Below, in pieces: positions 56,827 to 64,000 of a DNA stretch of 64,000 bases. The translations under genes and the position numbers were made by a program. Below the pieces are notes generated by a model. The model did no database searches, was not told the DNA's origin, and was given only the letters and a program-made list of their open reading frames with translations. Source of the stretch: Candidatus Caccalectryoclostridium excrementigallinarum. Its GTDB lineage: Bacteria; Bacillota; Clostridia; Christensenellales; UBA3700. Positions within the stretch are counted from its first letter, which is position 1. Every line of letters begins with the position of its first letter. Location of the stretch: NCBI GenBank assembly GCA_018714485.1, contig DVNJ01000001.1, positions 62,001 through 126,000 of the forward strand. The letters run 5' to 3'.

Positions 56827-58020
56827 TTAATCGGCTGCGCCGAAATAATATGCGTAAGCCTGCGCCGTGAGCGGATACATTTCTCCGCCCTTTTTGCGCA
56901 CGTTGTCATACGAAGCTTTAAGGCAGGCGCGAAAACCCTCTTTGAAATCGCTCAGCATGACGCGGCGCAGCTCGTCCACGCCCGGATAGTCGCGTCCCTC
57001 TTCGAGGACGTCGGCGCTGAAAATAAGTTTTTCCATAGTACTCATGCCCGCCCTTCCCGTGCAATGATAACGTATGCCGTTCAATATCTCCTCGTCCTTC
57101 ACGCCGAAGACGCTCTCGGCGAGCACCGCGCCCACGAACTGATGCTCCACGGGTTTACCCACGGCGTCCGCGGGAATGAGCTTGACGTCGAAAGGTTCGG
57201 GACAGGCGACTTTCTGCCTGTCCTCTTCGTCCGCCTGCGGAGAAAGCGGCATTTTTGCCCTGTTGAGATCGAACACGGAACTGCCTTTGCCGCAGTCATG
57301 CAAGAGCCCCGCCAAAAACACTTTTTCCTCGTCTAACCTCAGGCGCAGCCTGACGTTGAGCATGAGGGCATATTCGCAGGTGCGCTTGCAATGCTCAAAG
57401 CGCGCGGGCTTGACCATTTGCGCAAGGCGGGTCAAAACGCGGGAATAATTGTTATAAACAGCGTTCTTTTCGATATATTCGGCGACTTTCTCGTCAAGAC
57501 CGACATAGTTGCCAAGCTCGGCGCGCAGGCGCGCCAAGGTGGAGGAGATGTCGGAAGGATAATAATCCATGACGCGGATATCCGCGCCCATGCCGCGCCA
57601 ATAGTCGAGCGCGCGCTCGAACTCCCCGTCTCTGCCCGCCCTGCGGCAGACGAGGAAGGGGCACATTTTGATTATCTTTTCCGGCTCATGCCACTTTTTC
57701 AGGTCTATGAGGCTGTCTCCGCCGATGAGATAGTGCGCGCCGCGATATTTTTTCAGTACTTCGGGCAGCACTTCGGACGTGTAATTCACGCCACCGACTT
57801 TAAGCTCGTGATCGTCGATGATGAACTTGTCCGAGCCGCGCGCGGCAATGCGCAGCATCTCGAGCCGCGTTTGCGCGCTCACGTTGCAGCTCTTATGCGG
57901 CGGGATCCCCGACGGCAGCAAGACCACCCTGTCATAGCCGCTCGAGAGGGCGTGACGGGCGATGGCGATATGTTCGAGATGAGGCGGATTGAAGGTCCCG
58001 CCGTAGATGACGTATTTCAT
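56827..58020 (-). CDS. nadD: NadD-YqeK fusion: nicotinate-nucleotide adenylyltransferase plus HD-domain phosphohydrolase
   Basis: N-terminal YGGTFNPPHLEHIAIARHAL; C-terminal HD domain RFEHCKRTCEYALML...LAGLLHDCGKG...GKPVEHQFVGAVLA. Confidence 0.93.
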   Translation of the reverse strand: MKYVIYGGTFNPPHLEHIAIARHALSSGYDRVVLLPSGIPPHKSCNVSAQTRLEMLRIAARGSDKFIIDDHELKVGGVNYTSEVLPEVLKKYRGAHYLIGGDSLIDLKKWHEPEKIIKMCPFLVCRRAGRDGEFERALDYWRGMGADIRVMDYYPSDISSTLARLRAELGNYVGLDEKVAEYIEKNAVYNNYSRVLTRLAQMVKPARFEHCKRTCEYALMLNVRLRLRLDEEKVFLAGLLHDCGKGSSVFDLNRAKMPLSPQADEEDRQKVACPEPFDVKLIPADAVGKPVEHQFVGAVLAESVFGVKDEEILNGIRYHCTGRAGMSTMEKLIFSADVLEEGRDYPGVDELRRVMLSDFKEGFRACLKASYDNVRKKGGEMYPLTAQAYAYYFGAAD

Positions 58021-58091
58021 TAGGGATATTATAGCACTTACACGCGCTTTGGTAAAGGAATAAGGCGGAAGTTTACGTCAATAATAGCGCT

Positions 58092-58886
58092 ATGGGAAGA
58101 TATGCTGACTTCGTTCTTTTGCAGTTCATGGTCTTCACGGCGGCTTTGACCGTCTGCGCCTTTTTCGGGCTTTACGCGCCTCTCGCGGCGGGAATCGCGC
58201 TCGCCTGCGCCCTGCTCACGGGACTTATCGGCGTCGCCCTTTCGCGCCGTGAGAAAAAGAGCGGCGGCATAAGTTTCAAAAATTGGGTATTTTTCTGCAA
58301 AGCGGGCGGAGACGAAAGGCTCGAAAAGACCGCCTTGAACGTTTTTCGCACTCTTAGGGCGGCTGAAAGCTCGGAAGGGATAATTTTCACGGGCGACTTC
58401 GCCGTCGCCGTTTTCGCGCGCTTTGCTCCCCTTTCGGCGGACGCTTCGGCGGCGCTTTTCCGTAAATGCGAACGCTTGGGCATAAAGAGTCTACATATCC
58501 TCTCGCCCAACCGCGAAAGCCGCGCCGCCGCGATCGGAGTAAGGCTCGGCTTTGAAGTGAGGCAGCTGCCTTTGCGCGCCTTTTACCGCTTGGCGTGCGG
58601 CGCGGGCGAAGTCCCGCAAAAAACAAAGCGCGCCCTCAAACGGGGCGCAGCCTTGAAAGCCGCCTCGGCGCGGCTCTTTCGCCGCGACATCGCGGCGCGC
58701 TTTTGTCTCGCGGCGCTCGCGCTCTGCCTCTTGTCGCAGGTAACGCCGCTGCAAACTTATTATCTGAGCGTTTCCGCTCTTTCGCTCCTCTTCTCACTCG
58801 TCTGCTTTGCCTTTTCTCTCAAAGGCTACGGAAAAGACGATTCGCCTCTTCTGCCCGAGAGTGAAAAGCTCTTGACGAAGAGATGA
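58092..58886 (+). CDS. Hypothetical membrane protein
   Basis: Two N-terminal and two C-terminal hydrophobic helices flank a ~130-aa soluble domain. Confidence 0.65.
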   Translation: MGRYADFVLLQFMVFTAALTVCAFFGLYAPLAAGIALACALLTGLIGVALSRREKKSGGISFKNWVFFCKAGGDERLEKTALNVFRTLRAAESSEGIIFTGDFAVAVFARFAPLSADASAALFRKCERLGIKSLHILSPNRESRAAAIGVRLGFEVRQLPLRAFYRLACGAGEVPQKTKRALKRGAALKAASARLFRRDIAARFCLAALALCLLSQVTPLQTYYLSVSALSLLFSLVCFAFSLKGYGKDDSPLLPESEKLLTKR

Positions 58887-58887
58887 G

Positions 58888-59187
58888 CTATCCCAAGATA
58901 TGCTTCACGCCCTCTTTTTTCGACGGACGGTAAAGGACGATCTTGAAGCCGACCGCCTGAACGGGCGCGGCGTCAAGCTCTTGAGCCAATTCGTCCACAA
59001 GCTCGCGCGGCTTTACGTCCGCGGTGCGTAAAACGGTTATTTTGACGAGTTCTCTGCTCTCGAGCTGATCGGAGAGCATGTCCAAAAATGCGTCCGTGAT
59101 GCCGTTTTTACCTATCTGCGCCGTGGGCTGCAATTTCATGGCAAGCCCGCGCAGACGGGCGCGTTGAGATGAAGAAATAACTAACAT
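58888..59187 (-). CDS. YhbY-family (CRM domain) ribosome assembly RNA-binding protein
   Basis: SSQRARLRGLAMKLQPTAQIGKNGITDAFLDMLSDQLESRELVKITVL; adjacent to obg. Confidence 0.93.
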   Translation of the reverse strand: MLVISSSQRARLRGLAMKLQPTAQIGKNGITDAFLDMLSDQLESRELVKITVLRTADVKPRELVDELAQELDAAPVQAVGFKIVLYRPSKKEGVKHILG

Positions 59188-59190
59188 AAC

Positions 59191-61832
<2,642 letters not shown>

Positions 61833-61833
61833 A

Positions 61834-62652
61834 TCAATACCTCATCATGCGGCAGTCGTTGCCTCTCTTCTTATAAAAGTCCACGCGTTGCATAGCCTCT
61901 TTGAAGTCCACCTGGTGACCGTCGAATTCCGGTCCGTCCACGCAGGCGTACTTGGTCTCCCCGCCCACGGTTATGCGGCAGCAGCCGCACATGCCCGTTC
62001 CGTCGAGCATGAGCGAATTCATGCTCACCACGGTGGGTATGCCGTATTTCGCGGTGACGTCGCAGACATTCTTCATCATTATCATCGGTCCGACGACGAA
62101 CACGCAGTCTATTTTTTCGCCGCCCGTGATGAGCAGTTCGAGCTGAGTGGTGACAAAGCCCTTCAAGCCCTCACTGCCGTCGTCCGTGGTGATATAGAGC
62201 TTTTTGGCGAACTTTTTGAAGTCCTCTTTGGCAAAGAGCAGTTCGCTCGTCTTTGCGCCGATGATTATCGTGCAGGGCTTGCCCTCTTTCATGCGTTTTT
62301 TCGCCTGCGGATAGATGACCGCGCAGCCGATACCGCCGCCGACGAGCACCACGTTTTCGTATTGTTCAAGTTCGGTGGGGTTGCCGAGCGGACCCACGAG
62401 GTCGTGGATATAGTCTCCCGTTTTCAGAGCGCCTATCTTCGCCGTCGTCTCTCCGACCACTTGAACAAGAAGGGTTATCGTCCCCTTCTCTCTGTCGTAG
62501 TCGCAGATCGTGAACGGGACTCTTTCGCCGTCCGCGTCCACCCTAAGAATGATAAATTGACCGGGCTGACAATGGCACGCGACGTCGGGAGCATCCACTT
62601 CGAGCTTGACGACGCGGGGCGCGGTCTCTTCTATACTTAAAACTTTGTTCAT
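61834..62652 (-). CDS. Ferredoxin-NADP reductase/dihydroorotate dehydrogenase electron-transfer-like subunit, probable NfnA
   Basis: QPGQFIILRVDADGERVPFTICDYD; C-terminal [2Fe-2S] GTGMCGCCRITVGGETKYACVDGPEFDGHQVDF. Confidence 0.9.
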   Translation of the reverse strand: MNKVLSIEETAPRVVKLEVDAPDVACHCQPGQFIILRVDADGERVPFTICDYDREKGTITLLVQVVGETTAKIGALKTGDYIHDLVGPLGNPTELEQYENVVLVGGGIGCAVIYPQAKKRMKEGKPCTIIIGAKTSELLFAKEDFKKFAKKLYITTDDGSEGLKGFVTTQLELLITGGEKIDCVFVVGPMIMMKNVCDVTAKYGIPTVVSMNSLMLDGTGMCGCCRITVGGETKYACVDGPEFDGHQVDFKEAMQRVDFYKKRGNDCRMMRY

Positions 62653-63290
62653 ATTCCACCTTCGTTGAAGAATTTGCAATAGTTTGTTATCGGGCACGCG
62701 GCGCAGTCGGGTCTGCGCGCCGTGCAGATATATCTGCCGTGAAGAATGAGCAGATGGTGCGCCTGAGTGAGCCGTTCGGTCGGTATCAGTTTTACCAGCC
62801 TCTTTTCCACTTCGAGCGGACTTTTCGAATGGATAAAACCTATCCTGTTCGCAAGACGCAGGACGTGTGTGTCCACAGCCATGGTCTGTTTTCCGAACGC
62901 CACTCCGGCGACGACGTTGGCGGTCTTTCTGCCCACGCCCGCGAGCGAAAGCAGGCTGTCGAAGTCCTCGGGGACTTTTCCGCCGAATCTTTCCGTGATG
63001 TCGCGCGAGCAGGAGATGATGTGCGCGGCTTTACTGCGGTAAAAACCGCAGGAATAGATGAGCTTTTCCAACTCTTCCTGCCTGAGCGCGGCAAAGTCAT
63101 CGGGCTTGTTGTATTTTTCGAACAGCACTTTCGTGACTTCGTTCACCCGCTTGTCCGTGCACTGCGCCGAAAGTATCACCGCCACGAGCAGTTCGAAGGT
63201 CGAAGAATAATTGAGTTCGCACTTCGGCTCGGGGTGCACTTCAAGCAGCCTGTCAAGCAAGTCGCCTATCTGCTCTTTCGTAAACTCCAT
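62649..63290 (-). CDS. nth: Endonuclease III
   Basis: LLVAVILSAQCTDKRVNEVTKVLFEKY, LAGVGRKTANVVAGVAFGKQTMAVDTHVLRLANRIGF, C-terminal Cys cluster. Confidence 0.96.
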   Translation of the reverse strand: MEFTKEQIGDLLDRLLEVHPEPKCELNYSSTFELLVAVILSAQCTDKRVNEVTKVLFEKYNKPDDFAALRQEELEKLIYSCGFYRSKAAHIISCSRDITERFGGKVPEDFDSLLSLAGVGRKTANVVAGVAFGKQTMAVDTHVLRLANRIGFIHSKSPLEVEKRLVKLIPTERLTQAHHLLILHGRYICTARRPDCAACPITNYCKFFNEGGI

Positions 63291-63324
63291 AGTCTTCGCG
63301 CACGCGCGCGCCATACCTTTTTAA

Positions 63325-64000
63325 TTACTTGCGGACTATGTATTCGCTGCGCTCCGCGCCCACGGATACCAGGCTGATCTCGCAGTCGACCGCCTTTTCG
63401 ATATAGTCCACGTATTCGCGCGCCGCCTTGGGCAGATCCTCTTCCTTGCGGCAGCGGGAGACGTCGCACTTCCATCCGTCCACATATTCATAGACGGGCT
63501 TTGCCTCGTCAAGCTCCACGCCGCGCGGGAAATCGTATACCCTTTCGCCGTTCACTTCGTATGCCACGCAGACGGGGATCTTGTCCATATAAGACAAGAC
63601 GTCGAGCTTGGTGAGAGCCAGCGTATCCGCGCCCTGGGCGAACACGCCGTAACGCGACGCCACCGCGTCGAAAGGTCCGACTCTGCGCGGTCTGCCCGTC
63701 GCGGCGCCATACTCGCCGCCCGCGGCGCGCAGCTCTTCCGCCTCTTTGCCGAACCATTCCACCGTGAACGGTCCCTCGCCCACGCAGGAAGAATACGCCT
63801 TCATTATTCCGATCACCTTGTCCAGCTTGCGGTTGGGGATACCCGCGCCCACGGGCGCATAAGCGGCGATGGTGTTGGAAGAGGACGTATAGGGGTTGAT
63901 GCCGAAATCTATGTCGCGCAGCGCGCCCAGCTGAGCTTCGAACATGATGTTCTTGCCCGCGTCTATCGCCTTTTCGAGGAAGGAGGAGACGTTGCAGACG
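63325..64000 (-). CDS. purA: Adenylosuccinate synthetase, C-terminal part (runs off window end)
   Basis: MFEAQLGALRDIDFGINPYTSSSNTIAAYAPVGAGIP, GRPRRVGPFDAVASRYG; the open frame continues to the window edge (...SSFLEKAIDAGKN). Confidence 0.95.
   Translation of the reverse strand, partial: VCNVSSFLEKAIDAGKNIMFEAQLGALRDIDFGINPYTSSSNTIAAYAPVGAGIPNRKLDKVIGIMKAYSSCVGEGPFTVEWFGKEAEELRAAGGEYGAATGRPRRVGPFDAVASRYGVFAQGADTLALTKLDVLSYMDKIPVCVAYEVNGERVYDFPRGVELDEAKPVYEYVDGWKCDVSRCRKEEDLPKAAREYVDYIEKAVDCEISLVSVGAERSEYIVRK

Overview
This window is a dense bacterial chromosomal segment. The gene content (mraZ/dcw cluster, spoVD-like PBP, pdaB-like deacetylase, ytfJ/gerW, dacF-like, scpAB, large SRP RNA with Alu domain) indicates a Clostridia-type Firmicute. 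Most genes lie on the minus strand and are core functions: cell wall and division, protein quality control (clpXP, tig, rqcH, groESL), a biotin-dependent decarboxylase (Oad/Mmd-like) cluster, divergent galK/galT, lysA, scpAB, ddl and murF, tsaB/tsaE/rimI, a riboswitch-controlled ribU, obg, NfnAB-like genes, nth and purA. I saw no CRISPR array, rRNA, tRNA, transposase or phage module. The observations most worth a second look are: (1) a MurF-type ligase whose usual N-terminal domain appears replaced by a multi-TM membrane segment; (2) a ~1.6 kb AT-rich noncoding region upstream of mraZ containing a degenerate 53-55 bp tandem repeat; (3) a predicted leaderless rqcH; (4) an SRP RNA with a non-GGAA apical loop, followed 16-20 nt later by a NYN/LOTUS-type protein; (5) an unannotated 35-aa QDADDL microprotein; (6) a cluster with two different carboxyltransferase types plus the Na+-pump subunits; (7) a compensated CIRCE variant; (8) a perfect 16-bp palindrome at the galT start site; (9) a RibU with a C-terminal zinc ribbon. 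All product calls come from reading the translations; no database search was run.
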